From JACKII01 sp041687435 (GTDB taxonomy: Bacteria > Pseudomonadota > Alphaproteobacteria > Bin95): DNA of 64,000 nt. The stretch covers positions 62,001-126,000 of the forward strand of contig JAWLBX010000004.1 of assembly GCA_041687435.1 (NCBI GenBank), in the 5' to 3' direction. Each line of letters begins with the position of its first letter. The first letter of the stretch is position 1. The notes beneath the pieces were generated by a model. It worked only from the letters and a program-made list of their open reading frames with translations, did no database searches and was not told the origin of the DNA. Shown piece after piece: positions 17,428-25,855 of this stretch. The translations under genes and the position numbers were made by a program.

Positions 17428-18327
17428 ATGGACATTATCCCGACAGGCAAGGCTTTGGGCGCCGAAGTGCGCGGCATCGACCTTTCACAACCATGGACGG
17501 CGGAGCAGGCGGCTGCGATTGAGCAGGCTTGGCGCAACCACCTGGTTCTGCTGTTTCGAGGCCAGACCATCCGCGATGAACACCTGCTGGCAATGGCGGA
17601 AGCGCTCGGCGGCAGCCAATCCACAGGCAGCCGTGCCTATTGGCTACAGGCCGGCTATGGCACGGAAACCGGGCGGGTTTCGGCCTTGCCCGGCATTTCC
17701 ATCATTTCCAACCTGGATGAGAACGGCAAGCCGGCGATGAAACACGCCGGCAGCGGCAGCCAGGAATTGCTTTGGCACACCGACAACTCCTATGTCGACA
17801 ATCCGCCGAAAGGCAGCATCCTGCACGCGCTGCAGGTGCCGGTGAATGGCGGCGGGCATACTTCGTTCGCCAACCAGTACTTGGCCTACGAACAGTTGCC
17901 GGAGGCGACCAAGGCGCGGATCGCCGGTTTGCATACCAGGCAGGACGCCAGCCGCAACACCGCCGGCGGTCAGCGCCCGACCAAGGCGCTGCCCACCACC
18001 TATGCGGAGGTGGAGGGGCCGGTGCATCCGCTTGTGCGCGTGCACCCCGACACCGGGCGCAAGGCGCTGTATCTGGGCCGGCGGTATGCTGCGCCGTCCA
18101 GCCATATTCTGGAAATGCCGAATGCGGAGGGGGAGGCGCTGCTGGACGAATTGTGGGCCGCTGCCACCCATCCCGAGCTGACCTGGACTCACGCCGATTG
18201 GCAGGCGGGCGACGTTCTCATGTGGGACAACCGCTGTACCCTGCATGCCCGGACGGAGGTCGACCCGAAACAGGCCCGCGTTATGCACCGCACCTTGATC
18301 AAGGGCGAATTGCCGGTTGCCGCGTGA
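17428..18327 (+). CDS. TauD/TfdA family alpha-ketoglutarate-dependent dioxygenase (second of two)
   Basis: This 299-residue paralogue of the preceding gene has the same iron site: His117 and Asp119 (LWHTDNSY) and a distal His near residue 273 (CTLHARTE), with RVMHR after it. The two share the SNLDEN/TNLDEN stretch before the triad but diverge elsewhere, so this is not a recent duplication. The active-site lid between residues 60 and 90 is longer and Gly/Tyr-rich. It is preceded by GGGGAAGCGCC and ends the dioxygenase pair. Substrate unknown. Confidence 0.85.
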   Translation: MDIIPTGKALGAEVRGIDLSQPWTAEQAAAIEQAWRNHLVLLFRGQTIRDEHLLAMAEALGGSQSTGSRAYWLQAGYGTETGRVSALPGISIISNLDENGKPAMKHAGSGSQELLWHTDNSYVDNPPKGSILHALQVPVNGGGHTSFANQYLAYEQLPEATKARIAGLHTRQDASRNTAGGQRPTKALPTTYAEVEGPVHPLVRVHPDTGRKALYLGRRYAAPSSHILEMPNAEGEALLDELWAAATHPELTWTHADWQAGDVLMWDNRCTLHARTEVDPKQARVMHRTLIKGELPVAA

Positions 18328-18451
18328 CCGATCAGCTGGATAGGACGGGACGAGGCTGTTGGATGCGCTGACCTGACTCTGGCGAGACGGGGCGCAGCGA
18401 TGCGAAAATCCAGCTATTCGCAACCAGGGTCAGATGCCAACAGAGGATGCC

Positions 18452-19141
18452 ATGTCAGCAGAGCCGAAGCCGTCGCCCGCCCGCTCCATGCGTTCCGCCT
18501 TGCGGGTTTGGGATCTGCCGACCCGGATTTTCCATTGGGTTTTGGTTGCGTTGCTGTTGGGCGCGTGGTTTACGGCGGAGGAAGGTCCGATCGAATGGCA
18601 CGCCTGGATCGGTCAAACGCTTTTGGCGTTGGTGATTTACCGCCTGATCTGGGGCGTGATTGGCAGCCAGACGGCGCAATTTTGGGATTTCGTGAAAGGG
18701 CCGGCGGCGATCTGGCGCTACACGCAAGCCTTGATCAGCGGGAAGCCAGCGCAGACGCTCGGGCACAATCCGGTTGGCGGGCTGATGGTTGTGTTTTTGC
18801 TGGGGCTGGTGGCATTGCAAGCCACACTGGGACTGTTTGCGAATGATGACATTTATTTCGATGGTCCGCTGCGCCATCTGGTCAGCAAGGATTTGTCGGA
18901 CACGCTGACCGGCCTGCACGGACTGGTCTTTGATGTGCTTTTGGTTGCGGCGGCGATTCACATCGCTGCGGCGCTATTCTATCTGGTGTTCAAGCGGGAA
19001 AACCTGATTGGGGCAATGATCACTGGCAAGAAGCGGTGGCCAGAACCGCATCCACGTCTCCGGTTCACGCCGGCTTGGGCGGCGGTTCCGGCATTGGCAG
19101 TGGCCGCCGCCCTCGTCTGGGCAGCGGTCACGTACCTGTAG
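18452..19141 (+). CDS. Cytochrome b561 family membrane protein
   Basis: The 229-residue protein is a four-to-five helix di-heme b-type cytochrome of the b561/Ni-Fe hydrogenase b-subunit group. Candidate heme ligands are His in RIFHWVLV, WHAWIG, GLHGLVFD and AAIHIAAAL. Such proteins move electrons between quinones and periplasmic carriers. ATG 18452 has AGAGGA upstream and is preferred to ATG 18434. The gene converges on a cytochrome c' gene with a 7-base gap; b561 and c' genes are neighbours in many proteobacteria, so this protein may be its electron partner. Confidence 0.88.
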   Translation: MSAEPKPSPARSMRSALRVWDLPTRIFHWVLVALLLGAWFTAEEGPIEWHAWIGQTLLALVIYRLIWGVIGSQTAQFWDFVKGPAAIWRYTQALISGKPAQTLGHNPVGGLMVVFLLGLVALQATLGLFANDDIYFDGPLRHLVSKDLSDTLTGLHGLVFDVLLVAAAIHIAAALFYLVFKRENLIGAMITGKKRWPEPHPRLRFTPAWAAVPALAVAAALVWAAVTYL

Positions 19142-19148
19142 TCCAGGC

Positions 19149-19586
19149 CTATTTGTTCCGGAAATCGTCGTGGCAGGCCTTGCAGGCCGCGGCCAGCGCC
19201 TTGACCTCGTCAAAGCTTGCGTCGGCGCCGGCCATCGCCATCGCCTTGCCGGCCTTTTCCATGTCCGCTAAGCCTTTTTCGAACTTGGCCCAGTCGTTCC
19301 AGACGTCGGCGGTTGCGGTGGTCTTCTCGCTGCCTTGGCCGTCCGTGTTCATTTTGAATGCGGGAACGGTGATGGCCATGCTGGTGGCTCCACCCATGAG
19401 CGCGGCGTGCTCGCCCAGCGCATCCTTGTTGTCGACCTCGCCTTTCAGGATGGCCACGATTGAGCCCATCTGCGAGCCGACCGCCTTCATTGCGTTCTTG
19501 CGGTATTTGATCGCCGCGTCCGCGTCGGCGAGTGCCGGGCCGGCGATGCAAACGGCCAGGGCGGCCGCAATCAGAGTGCGAAGCAT
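19149..19586 (-). CDS. Cytochrome c' (class II c-type cytochrome)
   Basis: The 145-residue precursor has a signal peptide ending PALA-DAD and a four-helix class II cytochrome c body with the heme motif CKACH placed very near the C-terminus (CKACHDDFRNK), which defines the family. The His in CKACH is the only strong axial ligand, so the heme is likely five-coordinate and able to bind NO, the known role of cytochrome c'. It is convergent with the b561 gene. GGAGGAAGATAAG lies upstream of the ATG. Confidence 0.92.
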   Translation of the reverse strand: MLRTLIAAALAVCIAGPALADADAAIKYRKNAMKAVGSQMGSIVAILKGEVDNKDALGEHAALMGGATSMAITVPAFKMNTDGQGSEKTTATADVWNDWAKFEKGLADMEKAGKAMAMAGADASFDEVKALAAACKACHDDFRNK

Positions 19587-19660
19587 CTCTTATCTTCCTC
19601 CTTGTTCTGTCATGAAACGGTATGTTCCAGAACCTGAGAGACGGTAACGGAGATTGCCGG

Positions 19661-19692
19661 AAGAGAAAGGCGCCATTCGTCGAAATGGCGCC
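19661..19692 (-). terminator. Rho-independent terminator of the lpx/gloA operon
   Basis: A 9-bp perfect stem (GGCGCCATT 19669-19677 with AATGGCGCC 19684-19692) with a 6-base loop is followed on the minus strand by TTTCTCTT. It lies 37 bases after the glyoxalase stop and closes the long minus-strand operon. Confidence 0.8.
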
Positions 19693-19729
19693 TGTTTTCA
19701 CGAGAATGTGACCCGATGGCCGGAATTGG

Positions 19730-20149
19730 CTATTTCCGCTCGACCAGTTCGATCAGGTAGCCATCGGGGTCTTTGATGAACGCGATGACGCTGCCGCCGT
19801 GTTTCATCGGGCCTGCGGGCCGCGGAATCTCGACGCCTTCCGCCGCCAGGACATCGCACGCGGCATAGACATCGGGAACGGCCAGGGCAAAGTGACCGAA
19901 GCCGTTGCCCAGGTCATAGGGTTGTTCCTGGCCCCAATTGTGGGTCAGCTCGATCACGGTGTTCGAGGTCTCGTCGCCGTAGCCGACAAAGGCCAGGGTG
20001 AACTCGCCGGAAGGGAAGTCCTTCTTGCGCAATTCCTTCATGCCGAGCAGCCGGGTGTAGAAATCCATGGATTTCTCCAGATCCTTGACCCGGATCATCG
20101 TATGCAAAAAGCGGGCCTGGCCGGTGGTGAAGGGGTTCTGAGCGCTCAT
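19730..20149 (-). CDS. gloA: Lactoylglutathione lyase (glyoxalase I)
   Basis: The 139-residue VOC-fold enzyme isomerises the methylglyoxal-glutathione hemithioacetal to S-lactoylglutathione. The four metal ligands are in place: His in FLHTMIRV, Glu in TVIELTHN, His in GFGHFALAV and Glu in YLIELVERK. Its ATG overlaps the stop of lpxB by 4 bases, which couples it to lipid A synthesis genes; I know of no functional reason for that. Length matches the bacterial dimeric form. Confidence 0.95.
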   Translation of the reverse strand: MSAQNPFTTGQARFLHTMIRVKDLEKSMDFYTRLLGMKELRKKDFPSGEFTLAFVGYGDETSNTVIELTHNWGQEQPYDLGNGFGHFALAVPDVYAACDVLAAEGVEIPRPAGPMKHGGSVIAFIKDPDGYLIELVERK

Positions 20150-21345
20150 GCTGGGGCTCCTTTCGAGTGGGATGATTGTTTGGCGGCACGGCCGCGCATG
20201 GCTTCTTCTAGCACGATTTTGGCCGCTGACGCACTGGGCGTTACCGAGGCAGGGTGCAGGGCGGCGACAACTTCGGTGACCCCTTGCAATTGCCGGGCGC
20301 GAGCATCGGCATCGCGGTAAAGCGCCAGCGTCGCCGCCGCCAACCGGTCCGCTGTTGCCTGGTCCTGCAGCAGTTCGGGGACGAACGGCCGCTTTGCCAG
20401 CAGGTTTGGCAGGCTGGCGCTGCCGACATTCAAAAGACGCTTGCCGAGGAAAGCAGTCATCCTGTTCAGGCGGTAGGTAACCACCATCGGCACGCGCGCG
20501 AGCGCCAATTCCAACGTGATCGTACCGGAAGCGGCCAGCGCGGCGTCGGCGGCAGCGAGGGCATCGTGTTTGTCGGCCATGTGCTCGACTACCGCGGCCG
20601 GGACGTCCAGCCCCGAAAGCGCTTCGTTCAGCAATGGCGCGACCAATGGCACGGTCGGGCAGATCAGGTGCAAGCCGGGCAGGGCGGGGGCGAGGCGGCG
20701 GACAGTCTCGACCATGACCGGCAACAGACGCTTCACCTCGCCCCGTCGGCTGCCCGGCAGCAATGCCAGGGTCGGCGTATCGGCGGGGATGCCATGTTCG
20801 GCGCGGAACCGATGCCCGTCGCCAGGTGCGGCCTCGACTGCCGGATGGCCGACACAATCGGTTTGCAGGCCGAACTTCTCGAAATAGGGCGGTTCGAACG
20901 GAAACAGCGTCAGCAGCCGGTCAAACAGTTTTGCCATGCTTTCGGCCCTGCCCGGACGCCAGGCCCAGACCATCGGCGCTACGTAATGCACCCGCCGGGC
21001 CGGTATCCGCGCCTTGATCAGGCGCTTGGCCAGCCCTTTGTTGAAGCCGCTCGAATCGATGGTCAGAACGACATCCGGCTGGAACGTTTCAATCGCTGCG
21101 GCGGCTTCCTGCCAACGCCGGTTTAACCGGAATAGTTTCGGCAGGATTTCGAACAGACCCATGATGGCGAGGTCGTCATAGGGAAAGACCAGGTCCATGC
21201 CGGCCTCTGTCATCCCCGGACCGCCGATTCCACGCGCCTCCAAACCGGGCGCTTCCGCCCGGAGGGCTTGCAGAAGGCCAGCACCCAGCGCGTCGCCGGA
21301 TGGCTCGCCTGCGACCAGGAAGATGCGGGGGTCAGCCAGCCGCAT
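20146..21345 (-). CDS. lpxB: Lipid-A-disaccharide synthase
   Basis: LpxB condenses UDP-2,3-diacylglucosamine with lipid X to form the tetraacyl disaccharide of lipid A at the inner membrane. The 399-residue protein has the GT-B family marks LVAGEPSGD at the start, YVAPMVWAWRPGR in the middle and LLPGSRRGEV before the C-terminal domain. Start at 21345 overlaps lpxI by 14 bases. The C-terminus is followed by the 4-base overlap with gloA. Order lpxA-lpxI-lpxB is the normal alphaproteobacterial one. Confidence 0.96.
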   Translation of the reverse strand: MRLADPRIFLVAGEPSGDALGAGLLQALRAEAPGLEARGIGGPGMTEAGMDLVFPYDDLAIMGLFEILPKLFRLNRRWQEAAAAIETFQPDVVLTIDSSGFNKGLAKRLIKARIPARRVHYVAPMVWAWRPGRAESMAKLFDRLLTLFPFEPPYFEKFGLQTDCVGHPAVEAAPGDGHRFRAEHGIPADTPTLALLPGSRRGEVKRLLPVMVETVRRLAPALPGLHLICPTVPLVAPLLNEALSGLDVPAAVVEHMADKHDALAAADAALAASGTITLELALARVPMVVTYRLNRMTAFLGKRLLNVGSASLPNLLAKRPFVPELLQDQATADRLAAATLALYRDADARARQLQGVTEVVAALHPASVTPSASAAKIVLEEAMRGRAAKQSSHSKGAPA

Positions 21346-22207
21346 CGTTTGTCCCCGCAACCTCTTGTAACACCCGGGCCGGGTTGATGCCATAGACGAA
21401 CAAGCCGGCCGCGTCCGCGGCCGCAATTAGCGCTGCGCGATCCAGTGCAAGTGCGCCGCCTGCCTCCACAGCGAGGCCGCGCAAGCCAGCCTTGACGGCT
21501 AGGGTGATCGTCTCGGGACCGATGGTTGGCAGGTCAATGCGCCGCTCCTGCTCCGGCTTGGCCAGCTTCACCAGCACGCCGCCCGGCCCATCGCGCCGCA
21601 GGTCTGCAGCGCGGGCGAGCATGGCGTCGGTGCCTTCAACTGCTTCCACCGCCAGGACGATGCCTTGTTGCACGACGCAGCCTTGGCCGACATCGACCGC
21701 GCCCAGCGCCTGCACCACCGCCACGCCGCGGCGGATATCACGCCACGCTGCGGAATCGGGCCGCGCCTTGGTGAGTGCGCCGGGGGGCATGCGGCCGTCG
21801 TCCCAGACCTGATCCGCGCCGATCACCCGGAACCCTTCCGCCTCAAATTCGGCGACGACGGCGGACAAAAGCGAGTCATCTCCCATCGCCCGCCAGCCGA
21901 CTTTGGCGAGGAAGGTTGCCGCGCGTCGGTCGGGGCGCAGACCCAACAGGGAGGGGCGCTTGACCGCGCCGGCGAACACCAACTCCTCCACACCCGCATT
22001 GCGCAAGTGCTTCAGCGCTGCGGCGCCATCCGCCAAGCGTACCCAGGCATGGGGATAGCGTGCGACCATGGCGGGGTCGGCCTGTCCGGTGAGGGCCAGC
22101 ATGAACACGTCGCGGCCCTGCTCTCGCGCCTGTTCCGCCACCTGCGCGGGCAGGGCGCCGCGGCCGGCTACAATGCCGAGCGGCTTGGCGGATGGCTTAG
22201 CCGGCAT
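21332..22207 (-). CDS. lpxI: UDP-2,3-diacylglucosamine diphosphatase LpxI
   Basis: LpxI hydrolyses UDP-2,3-diacylglucosamine to lipid X and UMP, and replaces LpxH in alphaproteobacteria. The 291-residue product has the family marks LGIVAGRGALP at the N-terminus, FAGAVKRPSL, and the C-terminal GPETITLAVKAGLRGLAVE. It overlaps lpxA by 11 bases at its start and lpxB by 14 at its end, so the three genes are translationally coupled. Confidence 0.95.
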   Translation of the reverse strand: MPAKPSAKPLGIVAGRGALPAQVAEQAREQGRDVFMLALTGQADPAMVARYPHAWVRLADGAAALKHLRNAGVEELVFAGAVKRPSLLGLRPDRRAATFLAKVGWRAMGDDSLLSAVVAEFEAEGFRVIGADQVWDDGRMPPGALTKARPDSAAWRDIRRGVAVVQALGAVDVGQGCVVQQGIVLAVEAVEGTDAMLARAADLRRDGPGGVLVKLAKPEQERRIDLPTIGPETITLAVKAGLRGLAVEAGGALALDRAALIAAADAAGLFVYGINPARVLQEVAGTNDAAG

Positions 22208-22997
22208 GCTCCGGCTTGGGCTTCAGCAGGCCGCGGTCGGAGGATTGGCGGGCGAATTCCACCATGCCGCGGACGGTCTCGTTCGTGGCCAGCGTGTTTT
22301 CCACTTCCGCCAGCCGCTCCGCCATGGTGTCATGGTCGGCAAAGAGCAGGCGGTAGGCATCCCGAAGCGCCTTGATCTCATCCTGTGCAAAGCCGCGCCG
22401 GCGCAAGCCGACCAGATTGAGCCCGGAGAGCGAGGCGTGGGCGCCGGCTACCATGCCATAGGGGATGACGTCATTCACGATGCCGGACATGCCGCCAATC
22501 ATGGCGTGGGCACCGATGCGCACGAACTGATGCACCGCCGCCAGTCCGCCGATGATGGCGAAATCGCCAACCTCGACATGCCCCGCCAGGGTGGCGTTGT
22601 TCGCCATGATGACATTGTTGCCGACCTTGCAGTCATGCGCGACGTGTGAACTGGCCATGAACAGGCAATTGTCGCCCACCTGGGTCAGCATGCCGCCGCC
22701 CTCGGTACCGGGGTTCATGGTGACGTGTTCGCGGATGCGGCAGTTGCGGCCGATCACCAGCCGCGACGCCTCGCCATTGTATTTCAGGTCCTGCGGCGGG
22801 TGGCCGATGGAGGCGAATGGGTAAATCTCGGACCCGTCGCCAATGCTGGTCTGCCCCTCAACCACAGCATGGCTGTGCAGTTTGACCTGCTCGCCGAGTT
22901 CAACATGCGGGCCGACGATGCAAAACGGGCCGATGTGAACGGTCTCGGCCACCACCGCCTGGGGGTCGACAATCGCGGTGGGATGAATAAAGGGCAT
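22197..22997 (-). CDS. lpxA: UDP-N-acetylglucosamine acyltransferase
   Basis: LpxA transfers a 3-hydroxyacyl chain from ACP to UDP-GlcNAc, the first step of lipid A synthesis. The 266-residue protein shows the left-handed beta-helix hexapeptide pattern from residue 5 (HPTAIVDPQAVV) to about 190 and the catalytic His in SSHVAHDCKVG, then a helical C-terminal part. It begins immediately after the fabZ stop (no gap) and overlaps lpxI. The fatty acid length preference cannot be read with confidence. Confidence 0.96.
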   Translation of the reverse strand: MPFIHPTAIVDPQAVVAETVHIGPFCIVGPHVELGEQVKLHSHAVVEGQTSIGDGSEIYPFASIGHPPQDLKYNGEASRLVIGRNCRIREHVTMNPGTEGGGMLTQVGDNCLFMASSHVAHDCKVGNNVIMANNATLAGHVEVGDFAIIGGLAAVHQFVRIGAHAMIGGMSGIVNDVIPYGMVAGAHASLSGLNLVGLRRRGFAQDEIKALRDAYRLLFADHDTMAERLAEVENTLATNETVRGMVEFARQSSDRGLLKPKPEHAG

Positions 22998-23477
22998 TTA
23001 TCGGTCCACAATCATTGCGCTGAAGTTTGCTTCGGCGGCTATCTTGCCGTCGAGTATGCAGCGTCCCTTGAACTTCCACACATTGCCGCGATTCCGTTCC
23101 TTTTCCACCGCAATTCGCAATTGGTCGCCGGGGGTCACCGGCTTGCGGAAGCGGGCATTGTCCACTGTCATGAAATAGACGAGCTTGCCCTCGGCGGATT
23201 TGCCCATGGTCGCAACCACAAGCGCGGCGGCAGTCTGCGCCATGGCTTCGATCAGCAACACGCCAGGCATGACCGGATGGCCGGGAAAATGGCCCTGGAA
23301 TTGCGGCTCGTTGAAGGTGACGTTCTTGATTGCCACCGCGCTCTCGTCGAGATTGATCTCGATTAGCCGGTCGATCAGCAGCAGCGGATAGCGGTGGGGC
23401 AGCATCTCCAGGATGCGCTCGATCGGCACAGGCAGGGCCGGCTGTTCGATTGCCTGGCCGCTCGTCGCGTTGGTCAT
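22998..23477 (-). CDS. fabZ: 3-hydroxyacyl-[acyl-carrier-protein] dehydratase FabZ
   Basis: FabZ dehydrates 3-hydroxyacyl-ACP in fatty acid synthesis and competes with LpxA for the same substrate. The 159-residue hot-dog enzyme has HRYPLLLIDR, the catalytic His in GHFPGHPVMPG and the catalytic Glu in LLIEAMAQ. It lies 47 bases after bamA and directly abuts lpxA. In most relatives lpxD (and often ompH/skp) would sit between bamA and fabZ; here nothing does. Confidence 0.96.
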   Translation of the reverse strand: MTNATSGQAIEQPALPVPIERILEMLPHRYPLLLIDRLIEINLDESAVAIKNVTFNEPQFQGHFPGHPVMPGVLLIEAMAQTAAALVVATMGKSAEGKLVYFMTVDNARFRKPVTPGDQLRIAVEKERNRGNVWKFKGRCILDGKIAAEANFSAMIVDR

Positions 23478-23524
23478 GGTCGTCCTGGTCCTGAAATTCG
23501 GCGGGCACCCGGGGCGCCCTGCCG

Positions 23525-25843
23525 CTAGAAGCGGGTTCCGAAGCTGAAGTGGAACGCTTGAGTCTCATCGTAGGTTTCTTTGAGGACCGGAAGTCCCAAG
23601 TCAACCCGGATCGGCCCGAACGGCGAATCCCAGGATGCGCCGACGCCGACCGTTGCGCGGATGCTGTTGTCGTCAGCCACTCCCGGCAGATTGTCCCGGT
23701 CCAGGCCAAACACGGTACCGGCTTCCGCAAAAACACGGCCTTTGAGCGCAAACTCGTTGGGGAGCGGCAGGGGGAACGATAGCTCCACGGTGCCGACGCC
23801 AAAGATGTTACCGCCAAGGGCATCTTCCGTCGCCAGATCGCGCGGGCCGATACCGGCCGTGGCAAAACCGCGGAAGTTATCGCCACCCAGGTTGAAACGC
23901 TCGTTCACATCGACATCCTTGCCGATGCCGACGATATGACCGGCTTGCCCCAGCACGGACACGACGTAGTCCGGGGCAACGCTGTAATAGACGCCGGCGC
24001 TGATGCGGTTGCGCAGATACCGCTTACTGCCGCCCAATCCGGCGATTTCGTTCGTCGTGCTGATGACGTAGCCTTCATTCGGGCTGAAGCGGTTGTCGCG
24101 ATTGTCGAATGTCAGCGTATGGGCGATTGCCGATGTTGTTGATTTTCCGGCATCGTCCTTGATGAACTGCGATGCGTCGACTGCCGGCCGCACATCATCC
24201 GTGCGCAGCGTGTAGGACCAGCTTTGCGCCAAATATTCGGAGAAGCTGTAGCCGAAGCGCAGCCGCCCGCCTGTGGTATCCCGTTCGAACGAGCTTTCGT
24301 CTGTATTGTCCTCTTCCACCCGGAAGATGTCGAAGCCGGCTCTCAGCTCACGATCCAGGAAATAGGGTTCCGTAAAGCCCAGGTCGATCTGCTGGCGACG
24401 GCCCGATACCTGCACCCGCACCCGCAGATCCTGCCCCTTGCCCAGCAGGTTGCGCTCGCGGATCCCCACGTCGGCCAGCGGGCCGTCGCTGGTGGAGAAG
24501 CCTGCGCCGAACGAAACCTCGCCCGTCGATTGCTCCACGACTTCCACATCCAGATTCAGACGGTCGGGCTGGGTGCTGGGTTTGGTTTGGACGTCGACCG
24601 TTTCAAAGAAGCCCAGATTGTTGATGCGTTCGCGCGAGCGGCGCACCTTTGATGCGTTGTAGGCATCGCCCTCGGCCAGACGGAATTCGCGGCGGATTAC
24701 ACGATCCTGGGTGCGAATGTTGCCATTGATATTGATTCGGTCGACGTAGACGCGGGGGCCCTCGCCAATCGAATAAGTGACATCCAGCAAAAGATTCTCG
24801 CGGTCCCGCCTCACGCTGGGCCGGACATCGACGAAAGCAAAGCCCCGCTCGCCAAGGCGATCGGAAATAATATCCACGTCATCGTCGACCACGGATGCAT
24901 CGTACCAGTCGCCGGGCTCGACGGTGAGGTCCGGCAGCACGCTTTCCGCTGTTACCTCCGGCAGTTTGCTTTCGATGTCGATCTTGCCGAACTTGTAACG
25001 CTCGCCTTCGTCCACGGTAAAGGTGATGACGAATCCCGTCCGCTCGGGGGTCAATTCCGGAACAGCCGACAGAATGCGGAAATCCGCGTAGCCTTCCCGC
25101 AGGTAAAACCGGCGGAGCTGTTCCTGATCGACGTTGATACGGTCCGGGTCGTACACGTCGGCGCTGGTGTAGAAGCGCCACCAGGCGGTTTCCGTCGTCA
25201 AAATCTCACCACGGAGGCGCGAGTCGCTAAAGTGTTTGTTGCCGATGAACACAATGCGGTCGACGCTGGTAATCTGTCCCTCGTCGATTTCGAACACCAA
25301 ATCGACCCGGTTCTGGTCGAGGCGAATGATCTTCGGCTCCACGGTCGCGCCGAACCGGCCGCTGCGGCGGTAGACATCGATCAGGCGCTGGACATCCGCC
25401 TGAACCTTGGCCCGGGTATAGATCGACCGGCCGCGCAACTGCACCTCTGCCTGAAGGGCATCGTCTTCCAGACGTTTGTTTCCCTCAAACGCAACCCGAT
25501 TGATGATCGGGTTTTCCTTCACACGCACGATCAGGATGTTGCCGGTCTGTGATTGCAACAATTCGACCGTCGCAAAGAAGCCCGTGGCGAACAGTTTTTT
25601 CAGGGAGGCGTTGATTTCTTTCGGGTCGAAGGGGTCGCCCTCTTGAACGGTCAGGTAGTTGATGACCGTCCCGCGGTCCACCCGCTCGTTACCCTCCACC
25701 TGAATGGCGGCAATCGTCCCTGGGGTGGCAGCTCTCGTCTGTGCCGACGCACTCGCTACCAGCCCCTGGGGGAGAGCCAGCAGTATCATCGCAATTGCCA
25801 GCCAGCGCGTCGCGGTGGCGGCTGCTTCCCTGCATTTATCCAT
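23525..25843 (-). CDS. bamA: Outer membrane protein assembly factor BamA
   Basis: BamA is the central beta-barrel insertase of the outer membrane. The 772-residue precursor has a signal peptide (LLALPQGLVASASAQT region), five POTRA domains (about residues 40-440; the first begins IAAIQVEGNERVDRG) and a C-terminal 16-strand barrel. It ends in Phe (FHFSFGTRF), the usual barrel-closing signal, and the IRATVGVGASWDSPFGPI strand region is typical. It lies 12 bases after rseP, the usual pairing. Confidence 0.96.
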   Translation of the reverse strand: MDKCREAAATATRWLAIAMILLALPQGLVASASAQTRAATPGTIAAIQVEGNERVDRGTVINYLTVQEGDPFDPKEINASLKKLFATGFFATVELLQSQTGNILIVRVKENPIINRVAFEGNKRLEDDALQAEVQLRGRSIYTRAKVQADVQRLIDVYRRSGRFGATVEPKIIRLDQNRVDLVFEIDEGQITSVDRIVFIGNKHFSDSRLRGEILTTETAWWRFYTSADVYDPDRINVDQEQLRRFYLREGYADFRILSAVPELTPERTGFVITFTVDEGERYKFGKIDIESKLPEVTAESVLPDLTVEPGDWYDASVVDDDVDIISDRLGERGFAFVDVRPSVRRDRENLLLDVTYSIGEGPRVYVDRININGNIRTQDRVIRREFRLAEGDAYNASKVRRSRERINNLGFFETVDVQTKPSTQPDRLNLDVEVVEQSTGEVSFGAGFSTSDGPLADVGIRERNLLGKGQDLRVRVQVSGRRQQIDLGFTEPYFLDRELRAGFDIFRVEEDNTDESSFERDTTGGRLRFGYSFSEYLAQSWSYTLRTDDVRPAVDASQFIKDDAGKSTTSAIAHTLTFDNRDNRFSPNEGYVISTTNEIAGLGGSKRYLRNRISAGVYYSVAPDYVVSVLGQAGHIVGIGKDVDVNERFNLGGDNFRGFATAGIGPRDLATEDALGGNIFGVGTVELSFPLPLPNEFALKGRVFAEAGTVFGLDRDNLPGVADDNSIRATVGVGASWDSPFGPIRVDLGLPVLKETYDETQAFHFSFGTRF

Positions 25844-25855
25844 TGGCTTCCGTCA

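Noticed and set aside
20150..20857. Extension of the glyoxalase frame into lpxB
   Set aside because: The extension is an out-of-frame reading of lpxB; glyoxalase homology starts at the ATG overlapping the lpxB stop.
22900..23886. Minus-strand open frame of 328 codons over the bamA end, fabZ and the lpxA start
   Set aside because: It is a shifted reading of three real genes on the same strand, rich in Arg and Pro.
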